Shown: positions 27,134 through 37,751, counted from the first letter of the stretch. The stretch: 64,000 bases of DNA from Bradyrhizobium sp. LTSP885 (GCF_000938305.1 NZ_JYMT01000006.1:62001-126000), one strand, 5' to 3'. The notes: a model not told the origin generated them from the letters alone. Numbers and translations: made by a program.

Positions 27134-27679
27134 TCAGAACTCCGGCATGTCGCTCAGTGGCGGAGCATTGGACGACCACCCGTTCGGCCCCGAAATCGCA
27201 TAGGACGGGATGGTCATGACGTCGCGCGTCGGCTGGTACATCAGCGCATATTCGAAGGCAAACACCTCGGCATCGGGCGCGTCGCTCACCACGCCCAGAT
27301 ACCAGGCAGAAATGATCGCGAGCGCGGTCTGCTTGAGCGGACCATCAGGCACGTCGGGGAAGAAGTCTTCGACGATCTTCGCGTTCTTTTGTTTGGCGAT
27401 CGCGAGCAGCCCGGCCACATGATCCGACAGCGACGGATTTAGCTGGCTCATCGCACTGCCGATGCGTTTCCCGATCTCCGCGTTCAGGCGGTGGGGAATC
27501 AACAATGACGAAATGTCCTGAAATCGGGCTACCGATTCATCGGACCACGAGGCCGTGGCGGCAGCCGCCGGCAGGGTCCCGAAAGCGGCAAGCCCGCCGA
27601 CGAAGAATGCGCCCGCCAAGACCTCCCGGCGGTCAAGGCTGAATGCGGTGGGACAATCGTCACGAACCTGGTCAGGCAT
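27134..27679 (-). CDS. small (gamma) subunit of FAD dehydrogenase, Tat-exported
   Basis: A 181-aa protein with a twin-arginine signal (LDRREVLAGAFFVGGLAAFG, cleavage near AAA at about 43). It belongs to the gluconate-2-dehydrogenase subunit-3 type, which escorts the leaderless FAD subunit through the Tat system and remains bound. It is the first gene of the dehydrogenase unit. A perfect inverted repeat lies about 190 bp upstream. Confidence 0.87.
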   Translation of the reverse strand: MPDQVRDDCPTAFSLDRREVLAGAFFVGGLAAFGTLPAAAATASWSDESVARFQDISSLLIPHRLNAEIGKRIGSAMSQLNPSLSDHVAGLLAIAKQKNAKIVEDFFPDVPDGPLKQTALAIISAWYLGVVSDAPDAEVFAFEYALMYQPTRDVMTIPSYAISGPNGWSSNAPPLSDMPEF

Positions 27680-27869
27680 CGTCCCACACCCCGCTGGTAA
27701 CAGCTTCAGTTGGCGCGCGCTTGACGCCCTTGATCGTGTTCAGCCCGTCTGATCGGGCGAGAAACCACGGTCAAGCCAGCGAAGTGTTGCTCCGGCCGTG
27801 CAGGACGTCAAGCACGACGACGCTATTGGCCAAATCTTGGGCGCCAGCCTGTGCAAGCGGCAGCACAGT

Positions 27870-27890
27870 CATACAACTGACATTTGTATG
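27870..27890. promoter_or_regulatory. perfect inverted repeat CATACAA-N7-TTGTATG
   Basis: CATACAA (27870-27876) and TTGTATG (27884-27890) are exact inverted copies spaced by 7 bp, in the 252-bp gap before the dehydrogenase operon. It is AT-rich and not followed by a T-run, so it is more likely an operator than a terminator. The rest of the gap shows nothing I can name. Confidence 0.45.
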
Positions 27891-27931
27891 ATTTGTTTAT
27901 CGGCCGGCCACGGCTGAAGAGAGGCGGCGCG

Positions 27932-29569
27932 CTAAAGGCTCGCCTGTTGCCTTGCTCCCGCAGGCCTCGTCGCCGCTGCGAGCGGTTGCCGGTCAAGGAT
28001 GAAGTCGGCGCCCTTCTCCGCAATCATGATCGTCGGCGCGTTGGTATTGCCCGAGACCAATCGCGGCATGATCGACGCATCGATCACCCGCAGTCCCTCG
28101 ACGCCGCGAACGCGGAGGCGCTCGTCGACGACGGCCAGCGGGTCCGAACCCATCTTGCAGGTGCCGACCGGGTGATAGATGGTTTCACAGGTCTGGCGAA
28201 CATAGCTGTCAATGTCGGCGTCCGACTTGGCGCGTGAGCCCGGGGCATATTCGTCTCCGCGATAAGGATCAAAACCCTTCTGGGCGATGATCTCGCGGCC
28301 AATCCTGATGCCGTCGCGCATGTTGCGGACATCTTCTGGCGCCTCCAGATAGTTCGGGCGGATCGCGGGATGTTGCAGCGGATCGGTCGACTTGATCATG
28401 ATGCTGCCGCGGCTCTCGGGGCGCGCGATGTTGAAATAGGCCATGAAGCCGTGCTCATTTTCGATCTTGCGGCCGTGATCGCTGTACATCAGCAGAACGA
28501 AGAAGAACTGAAGATCTGGCGCAACAAGATCGGGTTGCGATTTGAGGAACGCCATGGCCTCCAGGCCGTGCGACGTCGCAGGTCCCGTCCTGGTCAGCAC
28601 ATACTGGATGAAGGCCTTGGTGGCGCCCAGCGGCTTGGTGTGCTTGAGGAACGAGATCGGCTGGGTGCAGCGCTGCTTGACGCCGCAGGCGAGGTGATCC
28701 TGCAAATTCTGCCCGACGCCCTTGAGCTCGTGGGCGACCTTGATGCCGAGCGAACGCAGATGGTCTCCATCGCCGATTCCCGACAATTGCAGCAGTTGCG
28801 GCGAGTTGATCGCCCCGCCCGACAGGATCACCTCGCGTTCGGCTCTTACCGTGTGGACTTGACCGTTCTTGATGTACTCCACGCCGACGGCGCGCCCACC
28901 TTCCATCAGGATGCGTGAGGCAAGCGCCTTGGTGATCACCTTGAGATTGGGCCGGTTACGGACCGGATGCAGGTAGCAGCGCGCCGCGCTGGCACGCTGG
29001 TTGTCTGCGATCGTGCTGTCGACCGGGCCAAAACCTTCCAGCTCGGCGCCGTTGAAATCATCCGTCGCGCGATATCCGGCCTGCTTGCCGGCTTCGAACC
29101 AGGCCTTGGTCAACGGATGGGTGATCTCCGGCAGCCGGCTCGTCCGCAGCGGACCGTCGCCACCATGATAGTCGTCGGCCCCCGCCTCGCGCCCTTCCGA
29201 CCGAATGAAGTATGGCAGGCAGTCGGCATAGGACCAGCCGCGATTGCCGAGCTGCGCCCACAGATCATAATCGGACGCATGGCCGCGGATGTAGACCATT
29301 CCGTTGATGGCGCTCGATCCTCCCAGCACCTTGCCGCGCGGCCAGAACAGGACCCGATTGTCCAGATGCGGCTGCGGCTCGGTGTGGTAATGCCAGTCAA
29401 TACTTCCGGACTTCATCAGCGCGAGATATCCCGCCGGCATGTGGATGAATGGATTGCTGTCCTTGCCGCCGGCCTCAAGCAGAACGACCTCGTTCCCCGG
29501 CGACGCTGACAGACGGTTCGCCAACACGCATCCGGCCGAGCCAGCGCCGACAATGACGTAATCCACCAT
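27932..29569 (-). CDS. GMC oxidoreductase, choline/alcohol dehydrogenase type
   Basis: A 545-aa flavoprotein. It starts [19 protein letters not shown], has the [15 protein letters not shown] and [31 protein letters not shown] signatures and the HPVGTCKMG active-site His. The start ATG 29569 has GGAGGGAGAAC upstream. An upstream in-frame extension is a shadow of the ABC ATPase gene. Only 73 nt separate it from the sugar-importer ATPase, so a first oxidation of the imported polyol is plausible. Confidence 0.9.
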   Translation of the reverse strand: MVDYVIVGAGSAGCVLANRLSASPGNEVVLLEAGGKDSNPFIHMPAGYLALMKSGSIDWHYHTEPQPHLDNRVLFWPRGKVLGGSSAINGMVYIRGHASDYDLWAQLGNRGWSYADCLPYFIRSEGREAGADDYHGGDGPLRTSRLPEITHPLTKAWFEAGKQAGYRATDDFNGAELEGFGPVDSTIADNQRASAARCYLHPVRNRPNLKVITKALASRILMEGGRAVGVEYIKNGQVHTVRAEREVILSGGAINSPQLLQLSGIGDGDHLRSLGIKVAHELKGVGQNLQDHLACGVKQRCTQPISFLKHTKPLGATKAFIQYVLTRTGPATSHGLEAMAFLKSQPDLVAPDLQFFFVLLMYSDHGRKIENEHGFMAYFNIARPESRGSIMIKSTDPLQHPAIRPNYLEAPEDVRNMRDGIRIGREIIAQKGFDPYRGDEYAPGSRAKSDADIDSYVRQTCETIYHPVGTCKMGSDPLAVVDERLRVRGVEGLRVIDASIMPRLVSGNTNAPTIMIAEKGADFILDRQPLAAATRPAGARQQASL

Positions 29570-29642
29570 GTTCTCCCTCCGGCTTCTTATGTTTGGCGGC
29601 GACGCAGCGCGCGTTCGACGGGACAAAGTCCGACCGCCCGAA

Positions 29643-30752
29643 CTAGGCCCGCAGCAGGGTCCGTGGCCTGGATTCGTCGGGACCGTTGATGACCTTGCCG
29701 GTCGCTGGCTCGAACAGCCTGATCTTGTCGAGCGCCGGCACCAGCCTGATCGGGTCGTCCGGCGACAGTTCGAGGCGGTCCTGCGTGATGGAGCAGACCT
29801 CCTGCCCACCGATATCGGCATAGATGTGAATCTCGGGACCCGTCGGCTCGACGACGGACACCTTGGCTGGGATACCCTCGCTGCCGGCGCCTGGCCGCAG
29901 ATGCTCGGGCCGGATGCCATACTTCACGATCTGCCCGGCGGTCACCTTTGCATCCAATGGCAAGGGCAGCGTAACGCCGTTGGCGCGCACCACCGGGCGT
30001 CCCGCCTCCGCGCCGACCTCACCGGACAGGAAGTTCATCGAGGGTGACCCGATGAACTCGGCGACGAACAAGTTTGCCGGACGGTCGTAGATTTCGAGCG
30101 GCTTGCCGATCTGCTCGATATTGCCGTCGCGCAACACCACGATCGTGTCGGCCATCGTCATGGCTTCGATCTGGTCGTGGGTGACATAGATGATGGTCGT
30201 CGACAGCTTGTGATGCAGCTCCTTGATCTCGGTGCGCATCTGCACCCGCAGCTTGGCGTCGAGGTTCGACAATGGCTCGTCGAACAGGAACACGGAGGGA
30301 TCGCGCACAATGGCGCGCCCCATCGCAACACGCTGGCGCTGGCCGCCCGACAATTGCCTGGGCTGGCGGTCGAGATAGGGCGTGAGGTTGAGGATCGAGG
30401 CAGCCCACTCTACCTTGCGCCTGATTTCATCCTTCGGCAGCTTCCTGAGCTGCATCGAGAACGCCATGTTGTCGAACACGCTCAAATGCGCATAGAGCGC
30501 GTAGTTCTGGAACACCATCGCGATGTTGCGATCCTTCGGATGCAGATCGTTGACCACGACGTTGCCGATGCTGATCTGGCCCGAGTTGATCGCTTCGAGG
30601 CCGGCGACCATCCGCAGCAATGTCGACTTGCCGCAGCCGGAGGGCCCCAGCAGCACGACGAACTCGCCGTTGGCGACGGAGAGATCGATGCCGTGCAGCA
30701 CCTCGAGCCCGCCATAGGACTTGCGGATATTGCTGATGGTGACCGATGCCAT
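29643..30752 (-). CDS. sugar ABC transporter ATP-binding protein (MalK/UgpC-like)
   Basis: A 369-aa ATPase with Walker [12 protein letters not shown], signature [15 protein letters not shown], Walker [14 protein letters not shown]-loop VTHDQ, and a C-terminal OB/TOBE region typical of MalK-type sugar ATPases. The start is ATG 30752. It serves the permeases at 34742-36603. Confidence 0.94.
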   Translation of the reverse strand: MASVTISNIRKSYGGLEVLHGIDLSVANGEFVVLLGPSGCGKSTLLRMVAGLEAINSGQISIGNVVVNDLHPKDRNIAMVFQNYALYAHLSVFDNMAFSMQLRKLPKDEIRRKVEWAASILNLTPYLDRQPRQLSGGQRQRVAMGRAIVRDPSVFLFDEPLSNLDAKLRVQMRTEIKELHHKLSTTIIYVTHDQIEAMTMADTIVVLRDGNIEQIGKPLEIYDRPANLFVAEFIGSPSMNFLSGEVGAEAGRPVVRANGVTLPLPLDAKVTAGQIVKYGIRPEHLRPGAGSEGIPAKVSVVEPTGPEIHIYADIGGQEVCSITQDRLELSPDDPIRLVPALDKIRLFEPATGKVINGPDESRPRTLLRA

Positions 30753-30768
30753 GCCTAAAACCTTCCCG

Positions 30769-31572
30769 CTACGCGCTCGCCCTTGCCGACAATATTCGCT
30801 CTGCAATCTCGACGAAGCCCTCGCTGCCGCGCTTGCTGGCAACGAAGGCCGGAGTTGCAGACATCAAACCTTCGAAATCCCGTACGTTCGCGACGCCGCA
30901 AGCGTTGGGGAAGAACCCGAACATCGGCGCATCGTTCGGGCTGTCGCCGCAGAACACGATGCGGTCCCTCGCCTCGTCGAGATCGAGGCCCAGCCTCTCG
31001 CGCAAGAAAATCCTAGTCATGGCGAGCTTGTCGTAGCGGCCGAACCATCCGTTGACGTGGATGGAAGACACCTTGGCGATGCCGCCCGCGCTTTCAAACA
31101 AGCAGACGATCTTGTCGATGGCCGCGCGCGGCAGCGCCGGCACGTCCTCGCAGAAGTCGATCGCAAGGTCGGCCTCGCGGTAGAGCTGATCGGCCGAGAT
31201 CGCAGCGCCCGGCACCTCGGACAAAATGCGCTCGCTGAGCGCCGTCAATCTGCTGCGGTTGACAGCGCGCTCGGCGTCCGTCGCAATGAACTTGCGGATC
31301 ATCTTCCGGGCCACCGGGTCGTGCCGGAAATAGAACGCGCCGTTCTCGCCGATCACGCCGTCGACCGGCCAGAACCGCGCAATCATGTCGCACCAGCCCG
31401 CCGGCCGGCCGGTGACGGGAACAACCGCGAGACCCGCGCCGCGAAGCTTTTCCAGCGCGGCATAGGAGGCCGCGGGGAGCTGCCCGTCGGTGGTCAGCGT
31501 ATCATCGATATCGGTCAGGACGCAGACGATGCGCCGCGCGGTCTCCGCGGGAAAACTTGCCATCGGCTTCAT
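30769..31572 (-). CDS. HAD-IIB family hydrolase (sugar phosphatase-like)
   Basis: A 267-aa HAD phosphatase. Motif I is [13 protein letters not shown], motif II is VTGRP, motif IV is [12 protein letters not shown], and a C2B-type cap lies between them. It resembles sucrose-phosphate and mannosyl-glycerate phosphatases. ATG 31572 overlaps the kinase stop (ATGA). It may remove phosphate from an overflow intermediate of the polyol pathway. Confidence 0.85.
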   Translation of the reverse strand: MKPMASFPAETARRIVCVLTDIDDTLTTDGQLPAASYAALEKLRGAGLAVVPVTGRPAGWCDMIARFWPVDGVIGENGAFYFRHDPVARKMIRKFIATDAERAVNRSRLTALSERILSEVPGAAISADQLYREADLAIDFCEDVPALPRAAIDKIVCLFESAGGIAKVSSIHVNGWFGRYDKLAMTRIFLRERLGLDLDEARDRIVFCGDSPNDAPMFGFFPNACGVANVRDFEGLMSATPAFVASKRGSEGFVEIAERILSARASA

Positions 31573-33098
31573 GACGGCGCGCCCTCGGCAAACGACGCAA
31601 GGCGCGCGTTCCAATCGATCAGCCTGGGCCAGAGGTCGGCGTGGATGGCACGCAGTTCGGCGTAGCGCGCGACGTTCTTGGGCTCGGGCTGAAACTGCTT
31701 CGCCGGCGGGTTCGTCATCGCCGCGGTGGCTTCCGCAATCGTGCCGTACCAGCCGACGCCCTTGGCCGCAGCGATTGCGGCGCCGAGCGACGATGCTTCC
31801 CGCGCTGTCGAGCGGAAAACCGGACGGCCTGACGTGTCGGCGAAGATCTGCAGCCAGAGGTCGCTGTCCGAACCGCCCCCGATCGCCGAGAACTGCCGGA
31901 TCGCGGCGCCGGTCGCCGCCTCAATCCTCTCGCTCTGAGCGGCCACCTCCAGCGCTATGCCTTCCAGCAAGGCGCGATAGATCGCGCCGCGCCGGGTCGA
32001 GCCAGACAATCCGGCGATGACGCCGCGCGCATAGGGATCCCAGTAAGGTGTCATGCAGCCGAGCCAGTACGGCAGCACCACGACTCCACCCGCCCCGATC
32101 GGACAGGTCGCCGCTTCAGCCTCGAGCGCCTTGAACACGCTCCGTTGCGCCGTCGCATCGATCCCGAACATCTCGCGCGCCATCCAGTCGACCAGGAACG
32201 TTCCGGTGCGGATGACCTGCTCATAGATGTAGCCGTCGTCGCACACGGCCTTCTCGGTGCGGAAAGCGCGGTCATAGGCATAGTCGCGGCTGTAGCTGCC
32301 CGAGACCACCGCCGTTCCGAGATTGATGTAGGCGCTGCCAGGCGAGGTGACGCCGGCGCCGGTGCTGGCGCATTGGCCGTCGCCGCCGCCGGCAACGACC
32401 GGCGTCCCGGCCGACAGGCCGGTGAACGCAGCCGCCGCGTGCGTGACTTCACCCATCCGCGCGCCCGGCGGCAGCAGCGTCGGCAATTTTTCGATGGCGA
32501 TGCCGGCCGCATCGAGGATCTCGGCCGACCAGACGTCGCGCGTCATGTCGAGCAGGCCGGTTGGATCGGCCGAGGCCGTCGACGTCCGCCATCGGCCGGT
32601 CAGGCAATGCGTCAGATAGCCGTGGACTTCGGCAAACCGCGCGGTCCGCGCAAAGATCTCCGGCTCCTGCTCCGCCATCCAGATCATGCGGTAGAGGCAC
32701 GGCAGGACATCGAGCGGCTTGCCGGAAATGGCATGAACACGTTCGGCCCCGAACGACTTGCCGAAGCGCACCATTTGGGGCCGCGCCCGCTCGTCGAGCC
32801 AGGTCATGCCGGGCCGGATTGCGATCCCGTCCTCGGTAAATGCACTGAAGGTCTCGCGCTGATTGGAAATCGCGACCGCGGCGATCCGCTCCGAACCGAC
32901 CTGGTTGGTGATGCCGCGCAGGGCGGCCGCCGTCGAATCCCACCACTCGTCCGGGTTCTGCTCGAAATACCCCGGCTGCGGATTGGCGAGGCCGATCGCC
33001 TTGCGTCCTTCGGCCACGGCGCGGCCGCTGCGGTCCCAGGCGATCGCCTTGGTCGCCGAGGTCGAACTGTCGATGCCGATCACCAGGTCTTTGGTCAT
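31569..33098 (-). CDS. FGGY-family carbohydrate kinase
   Basis: A 509-aa sugar kinase. The N-terminal phosphate-1 motif is VIGIDSSTSATKAIAWD; the middle has the YINLGTAVVSGSY region; the C-terminal GGGSDSDLWLQIFADTSGRPV and EASSLGAAIAA motifs of xylulokinase-like members are present. It phosphorylates a pentulose, tetritol or related polyol imported by the adjacent ABC system. The start ATG 33098 is preferred; the TTG at 33113 is less likely. Confidence 0.91.
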   Translation of the reverse strand: MTKDLVIGIDSSTSATKAIAWDRSGRAVAEGRKAIGLANPQPGYFEQNPDEWWDSTAAALRGITNQVGSERIAAVAISNQRETFSAFTEDGIAIRPGMTWLDERARPQMVRFGKSFGAERVHAISGKPLDVLPCLYRMIWMAEQEPEIFARTARFAEVHGYLTHCLTGRWRTSTASADPTGLLDMTRDVWSAEILDAAGIAIEKLPTLLPPGARMGEVTHAAAAFTGLSAGTPVVAGGGDGQCASTGAGVTSPGSAYINLGTAVVSGSYSRDYAYDRAFRTEKAVCDDGYIYEQVIRTGTFLVDWMAREMFGIDATAQRSVFKALEAEAATCPIGAGGVVVLPYWLGCMTPYWDPYARGVIAGLSGSTRRGAIYRALLEGIALEVAAQSERIEAATGAAIRQFSAIGGGSDSDLWLQIFADTSGRPVFRSTAREASSLGAAIAAAKGVGWYGTIAEATAAMTNPPAKQFQPEPKNVARYAELRAIHADLWPRLIDWNARLASFAEGAPS

Positions 33099-33164
33099 GC
33101 CGTCCCATTTCAAAAGAAGCGAAGGCGACTCGCGCCGCCTTCGCGAACTCTTGCGACGCGAACC

Positions 33165-34691
33165 TTAAAGCAGGCCAGCGTCCTTCACCTTGGCGTCGAT
33201 GTCCTTCGCCAGGGCGTCCATGCACTTCTTGGCGTCGCCGTCATAGGCCTGCCCCGTGAGCAGCTTGCCAAGTTCGGTGGGGATCTCGTTGGTCGACAGG
33301 CCCGCCCACAACTGCATGTGCGGCTCGGTCGCCATCGCATTGTCGATCGTCCACTTCACGGTTTCGAGATGCCGCGTGGTGCCCGCACCGACCTTGGCCT
33401 TGGCCTTGACGCGCGGATCGGCGAACGAGGAGTTGCGCATCGGCGCGAAACCGCCGAGCAGCGTGCAGCGTGTCATGATCTCCTTGCAGCAACCCCACTG
33501 CATGAAGATCCACGCGGCCTCCTTGTTCTTGGAGTATTTCGACAGCGAGATGCACGAACCGCCTTGATGGCCGAGATTCGGCTGCTCGTTGAAGCCGGCC
33601 TCCGAAGCCGGACGCAGTTTCTTGGCGGTCAGGGGCTTGGCGGGCTCCCACAGGCCCTTGACCTTGGAGTCGTCGGCGTCGAGGCCCGGGAAGAATTCAT
33701 CCCAGCTCTGCGCCAGCGCGATCTGGCCGGAATGCATCATCTCGAACTGGCCGTCCCAGGTCGATGCCGTCGAATTCGGCGGCGAGACCTTCAACAGCTC
33801 CTGGTACCATTTCAGGCCGGCGACGCCTTGCTCATCATTGCCCGAGAATTTCTTGTTCTTGTTGAAGATCGAGCCACCGTGACCCCACACCGCCTGGCTC
33901 CAGTCGCATTCCAGCGAATAGTGCCCGGACTTGGCCTGCAGGCCGGTACCGAACACGCCGTTGCCCTTCTCGGCCTCGGTGATCTGCTTGGCTGCGGCGA
34001 GGAAGTCTTCGTAGGTGGTCGGCACCGCGATCTTGTGCTTCTCGAGGATGTCCTTGCGGTACATCATCGTGAAGATCGGGATGTCAAACGGAATGCCCAT
34101 CCACTGTCCCTCGACCTGGGCGACATTCTTGACCAGCGGCTTGGAGAAATCATCCCAATCGAAATCGGGCATCGCCAGTTCCGGCTTGTCCTTGTAGTAG
34201 GCCACCGGATCGATGCAATCGGGCTGGAACATCGATATCCAGGATTGATCGAGATAATAGAGGTCGTAGGAGCCGAGCTGGCCCTGCACGTCCTGCGTCG
34301 CCTTGGCGAGCACCTGTTCCAGCGGCACGATCTCAACCTCGACCTCGATGCCGGTCGGATCGGTAAACTCCTTCTTGATCTGGTTGAGGATCACCGACGG
34401 CGGCGTCGATTCGGTCGAGTAACGGATCTTGGCGCCCTTGAACTTGCTGCCGACGTCCTTCAGCCATTTGGCCTGGTTGTCCGGCAGGCCGTCGGCATAG
34501 GCCTCGGTGCCGAGCATGTTGCCAGTGCGCAAGCCCCGCGGATTGCCGAGCATGCCGGCGCCGAAGGCCGAGAAGCCGACGCCCGCCAATCCCATCCGAC
34601 GCAGGAATTCGCGTTTGGAAATCTGCTTGTTCGTATACGCGTTCGCGCTATCGACGATGAATGTCTGCTGGTCGAATTTCTTGAAGCTCAT
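33165..34691 (-). CDS. sugar/polyol ABC transporter substrate-binding protein
   Basis: A 508-aa type I (MalE/UgpB-like) binding protein, rather long for the family. The leader contains a twin-arginine-like SKREFLRRMGLAGVGFSAFG stretch after a 33-residue n-region, suggesting Tat export. The mature part has IEVEVEIVPLEQVLAKATQD and WSQAVWGHGGSIFN. The start is ATG 34691 with GGAGGAGT upstream. The ligand is unknown, but the operon suggests a polyol. Confidence 0.9.
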   Translation of the reverse strand: MSFKKFDQQTFIVDSANAYTNKQISKREFLRRMGLAGVGFSAFGAGMLGNPRGLRTGNMLGTEAYADGLPDNQAKWLKDVGSKFKGAKIRYSTESTPPSVILNQIKKEFTDPTGIEVEVEIVPLEQVLAKATQDVQGQLGSYDLYYLDQSWISMFQPDCIDPVAYYKDKPELAMPDFDWDDFSKPLVKNVAQVEGQWMGIPFDIPIFTMMYRKDILEKHKIAVPTTYEDFLAAAKQITEAEKGNGVFGTGLQAKSGHYSLECDWSQAVWGHGGSIFNKNKKFSGNDEQGVAGLKWYQELLKVSPPNSTASTWDGQFEMMHSGQIALAQSWDEFFPGLDADDSKVKGLWEPAKPLTAKKLRPASEAGFNEQPNLGHQGGSCISLSKYSKNKEAAWIFMQWGCCKEIMTRCTLLGGFAPMRNSSFADPRVKAKAKVGAGTTRHLETVKWTIDNAMATEPHMQLWAGLSTNEIPTELGKLLTGQAYDGDAKKCMDALAKDIDAKVKDAGLL

Positions 34692-34741
34692 AGATACTCC
34701 TCCCAACGTTTTTGTTGACGTTCTAGTCTCGTTACGTGCGC

Positions 34742-35632
34742 CTACTCCTTGAGAGATCCGAGGGTTAGGCCACGGACAAGCTGCTTTTGGACGAGCAAGA
34801 TGAAGATGAAGCTCGGGATCACGGCGGTGGTGCCGAGAGCCGCGATGAAGCCCCATTCCGAGCCCGTCGAGGTGACGAAGGTCGTGATCTTGACCGGCAG
34901 AGTTCGGATCGAATTGGTCAGGAACAACGACAGCAGGAATTCGGTCCACGAGAAGATGAAGCAAAGCACCGCCGTGGCCGCGACGCCGCCCTTCACCATC
35001 GGCAGCACGACGCGCCGGAAGATCTGCAATCGTGTGGCGCCATCGATCATGGCGGCCTCGTCGACGTCGGCGGGAACGTCATCGTAGAACGATTTCATCA
35101 GCAGCACGGCGATCGGCAGGTTGATCAGAGTATCCACGATGACCAGGCCGAGCCTGGTGTCGAGCAGCGACATGTAGTGGAACATGAAGACGACAGGCAC
35201 GATGATAGCGATCGGCGGCATGAAGCGCTGCGACAGGATCCAGTTCAGATAGGCCTGCCGCCCGAAGAAGCGCATCCGCGACAGCGCGTAGGCCGCCATC
35301 ACCGCGAGCAGCACCGTCAGCGCGGTCGAGCCCACGGCCACGATCAGCGAATCGATGATGGTCTGTCGGCTGTCATAGGAACTGGCGCCGCCGATCCCGA
35401 ATGTGTTGCCGGACTCGATCGCAAGCTCCGCCCGCGACTTGCCGAGCATCGTGACGGCATAGTTCACCAGGGTCGGCTTGAAATCGAACCAGACGATGCC
35501 GTCCTTGTCGAAGATCGCCGACGTCGGCTTGAACGATGTCAGCGCCCACCAGAACAGCGGGAACATGAACAGGCCGACCACGAGCACGGCGGCCACATCA
35601 CGCAATCGCTTCTGCCAAAACGTTTCCTGCAT
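34742..35632 (-). CDS. sugar ABC transporter permease (MalG-like)
   Basis: A 296-aa inner-membrane protein with six helices and the EAA loop DEAAMIDGATRLQIFRRVVLP. The ATG overlaps the MalF-like stop as TGATG. The C-terminus LVRGLTLGSLKE is typical of MalG-type permeases. Confidence 0.92.
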   Translation of the reverse strand: MQETFWQKRLRDVAAVLVVGLFMFPLFWWALTSFKPTSAIFDKDGIVWFDFKPTLVNYAVTMLGKSRAELAIESGNTFGIGGASSYDSRQTIIDSLIVAVGSTALTVLLAVMAAYALSRMRFFGRQAYLNWILSQRFMPPIAIIVPVVFMFHYMSLLDTRLGLVIVDTLINLPIAVLLMKSFYDDVPADVDEAAMIDGATRLQIFRRVVLPMVKGGVAATAVLCFIFSWTEFLLSLFLTNSIRTLPVKITTFVTSTGSEWGFIAALGTTAVIPSFIFILLVQKQLVRGLTLGSLKE

Positions 35633-36603
35633 CAGAACCGCACCTTGAACAGCTTGATGAAGATGCTCGAGGTAACGATCACCAGGAGCAGCGTGAACAG
35701 CGAAATCGTCGAGGCATAAGGGAAGTCGGCATTCTTGAAATAGATGGTGCCGGCATAGGAGGTCAGCGTCTCGGTCGCGGTACCCGGCCCGCTGTCCGTC
35801 ATCACCTTGACGTAGTCGTAGATCCGGAACAGGTCGACGCCGCGGATCAGAACGGCGAGCGCAATGATCTTGGAGAGCATCGGTAATGTCAGGCGGAAGA
35901 AAGCCTGGCTCGCCGTCGCACCGTCGATCGCGGCAGCTTCGAACGGCTCCTTCGGCAACGCGCGCAGGCCAGCGAGCATGATCAGCACCATGAATGGCGT
36001 CCACTGCCAGATATCGGCGAGCAAGACGCCGGCCAGCGCGGTGCTCCCGGAGGCGAGAATCGGATGTTGCGCCGGCCACAGCCCGAGCGACACCAGGCCG
36101 GTGCTCAACACGCCGAACGATCCGTCCAGCATCAAGAGGAACATCATGCCGGTGACGGCGGGCGGCACCACCAGCGGCAGCGTCATCAGCGCACGCAGCA
36201 GTCCGTAGCCCTTGCGATCGCTGTCGAGCAGCAGCGCGATCGCAAGCCCGAGGCAGAGTTCGATCGCGAGGGCAGAGATCGTGTACAGATAGGTGTGGCC
36301 GATCGCACCCCACACGCGCTCATCGGCAAATAGCTTCCCCCAATTCCAGGTCGGGTTGAAGACGTTCAGGCGGGTGATCGGGTTGCGCTTGAAGAACGAG
36401 AGCCACAACGCATACAGCAGCGGATAGACGCCGAACGCCAGGATCAGCGCGGTAATCGGCGCCAGCCACGGGAACGGGTGTTCCGAGGTCAGAAATCGCG
36501 GCCAGACGCGGCGGCGCGGCGTGCCTGATACCGGCACGTCGACAACCAGACTTTGCCCAGCCACACTTTGCGCACCCAAACCTGGCGCATGGTGCGAAAC
36601 CAT
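35632..36603 (-). CDS. sugar ABC transporter permease (MalF-like)
   Basis: A 323-aa inner-membrane protein with six helices after a 45-residue cytoplasmic segment, and the EAA loop FEAAAIDGATASQAFFRLTLP. The start is ATG 36603 with GAGGAAA spaced 6 nt; ATG 36621 lies before that ribosome site. Confidence 0.91.
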   Translation of the reverse strand: MVSHHAPGLGAQSVAGQSLVVDVPVSGTPRRRVWPRFLTSEHPFPWLAPITALILAFGVYPLLYALWLSFFKRNPITRLNVFNPTWNWGKLFADERVWGAIGHTYLYTISALAIELCLGLAIALLLDSDRKGYGLLRALMTLPLVVPPAVTGMMFLLMLDGSFGVLSTGLVSLGLWPAQHPILASGSTALAGVLLADIWQWTPFMVLIMLAGLRALPKEPFEAAAIDGATASQAFFRLTLPMLSKIIALAVLIRGVDLFRIYDYVKVMTDSGPGTATETLTSYAGTIYFKNADFPYASTISLFTLLLVIVTSSIFIKLFKVRF

Positions 36604-36669
36604 TGACGTTTCCTCGCGCATTCGCTTTTTCTCGGCGCCGGACTCTTTGGCCCGGTTCGCAGTGTTGTT

Positions 36670-37707
36670 TCAGGGCCGGCGTGATACTCCGGTTTGGGCA
36701 GACCGGGCCGCACGCGGCACCAGCGCCTTCGCCGTCGCCACGTCCGTCACCAGTATCGTTGCGTAGCTGTTGTTGAGCGCGGCATAGATCGCGTCGATCT
36801 TGTCGCTGCCGCCGCCAATACAAATGCGTTCCGGCACCTTGGCGATCTCGTCGAGCGTCAGCCCGATCATCTGGTTGTCGAGCGCGCCCAGGATCGGCTT
36901 GCCGTCGCGGTCGATGAAACGTCCGCTCACCACGCCGACCGCGCCGCGCGCGAGATATGGCCCGATGTTCTCGGCCGACATGTAGCCGCTGCGCATCGCG
37001 GTGCCGGCGTCGTCAACGCTGCCGACGCCGAACAGCACCTTGTTGCTCCTGTGGATGATCTTGAAGGTCTCGACCAGCGCCGGCTCCTGCATGAACAGGC
37101 GCTTGATCTGGGCGGTCGAGACGATGCCGGGGGCGTGCAAATTGACGCAGCGCGCGCCAAGCCGGTTGGCGATATTCGAGGTGCACAGTTCCGGCGAGAA
37201 TTCCGTCGTTCCGATCGAACAGCCGGTAATCTGCGCAACCGTCACGCCCGGCAGCTTCATCTCGGGCAACGCCGCCGACAGCGCCTGCACCGTGCGGCCC
37301 CAGGACACCCCGAGCACATCGTCGGGCTGCAGCCGCTCGATCAACAGCCGCGCGCTGGCCCGGCCGATCCGTTCGTGGACCGGCAGCCGGCCACCATCGT
37401 CGGGCACGACGAGACAATTGGTGAGCCCGTAAGCGTCGGCCACTTCGCGCGCAAGACCGATGGTCTGCAGGTGCCGTGAGGAGACCGCGATGGTGACGAT
37501 GTTGCGGTCGCGGGCCTCCTGCAGGAAGTTCACCACCGAGGCGCGCGAGACGCCGAGCTGATCGGCGACCTCCTCCTGCGTCATGCCTTCTTCGTAATAG
37601 AGCCACGCCGCCCATACGACAGGATCACTGTCGAACTCTGCCGGAATCGACAGCGCGCGGCGCTTGATCCGCGGCGGTGTCACGTTGCGTTGCAGCGTCT
37701 TGGTCAT
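36670..37707 (-). CDS. SorC/DeoR-type sugar-binding transcriptional regulator
   Basis: A 345-aa regulator. The N-terminal HTH (YYEEGMTQEEVADQLGVSRASVVNFLQEARDR) is followed by a SorC sugar-phosphate-binding domain with GVSWGRTVQALS and a C-terminal RICIGGGSDKIDAIYAAL. It starts at ATG 37707, 66 bp upstream of the importer genes, and faces the plus-strand catabolic genes. A 14-bp palindrome in the divergent region is its probable operator, and a phosphorylated pathway sugar its probable inducer. Confidence 0.9.
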   Translation of the reverse strand: MTKTLQRNVTPPRIKRRALSIPAEFDSDPVVWAAWLYYEEGMTQEEVADQLGVSRASVVNFLQEARDRNIVTIAVSSRHLQTIGLAREVADAYGLTNCLVVPDDGGRLPVHERIGRASARLLIERLQPDDVLGVSWGRTVQALSAALPEMKLPGVTVAQITGCSIGTTEFSPELCTSNIANRLGARCVNLHAPGIVSTAQIKRLFMQEPALVETFKIIHRSNKVLFGVGSVDDAGTAMRSGYMSAENIGPYLARGAVGVVSGRFIDRDGKPILGALDNQMIGLTLDEIAKVPERICIGGGSDKIDAIYAALNNSYATILVTDVATAKALVPRAARSAQTGVSRRP

Positions 37708-37751
37708 CGGCAATCCGGCCTAGCGTCAGCGTTCACAAAATGCACACTGAG

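Noticed and set aside
32145..34718. 857-aa plus-strand ORF
   Set aside because: It runs antisense to the FGGY kinase and sugar-binding-protein genes, which have clear motifs. No recognisable domain is present in it.
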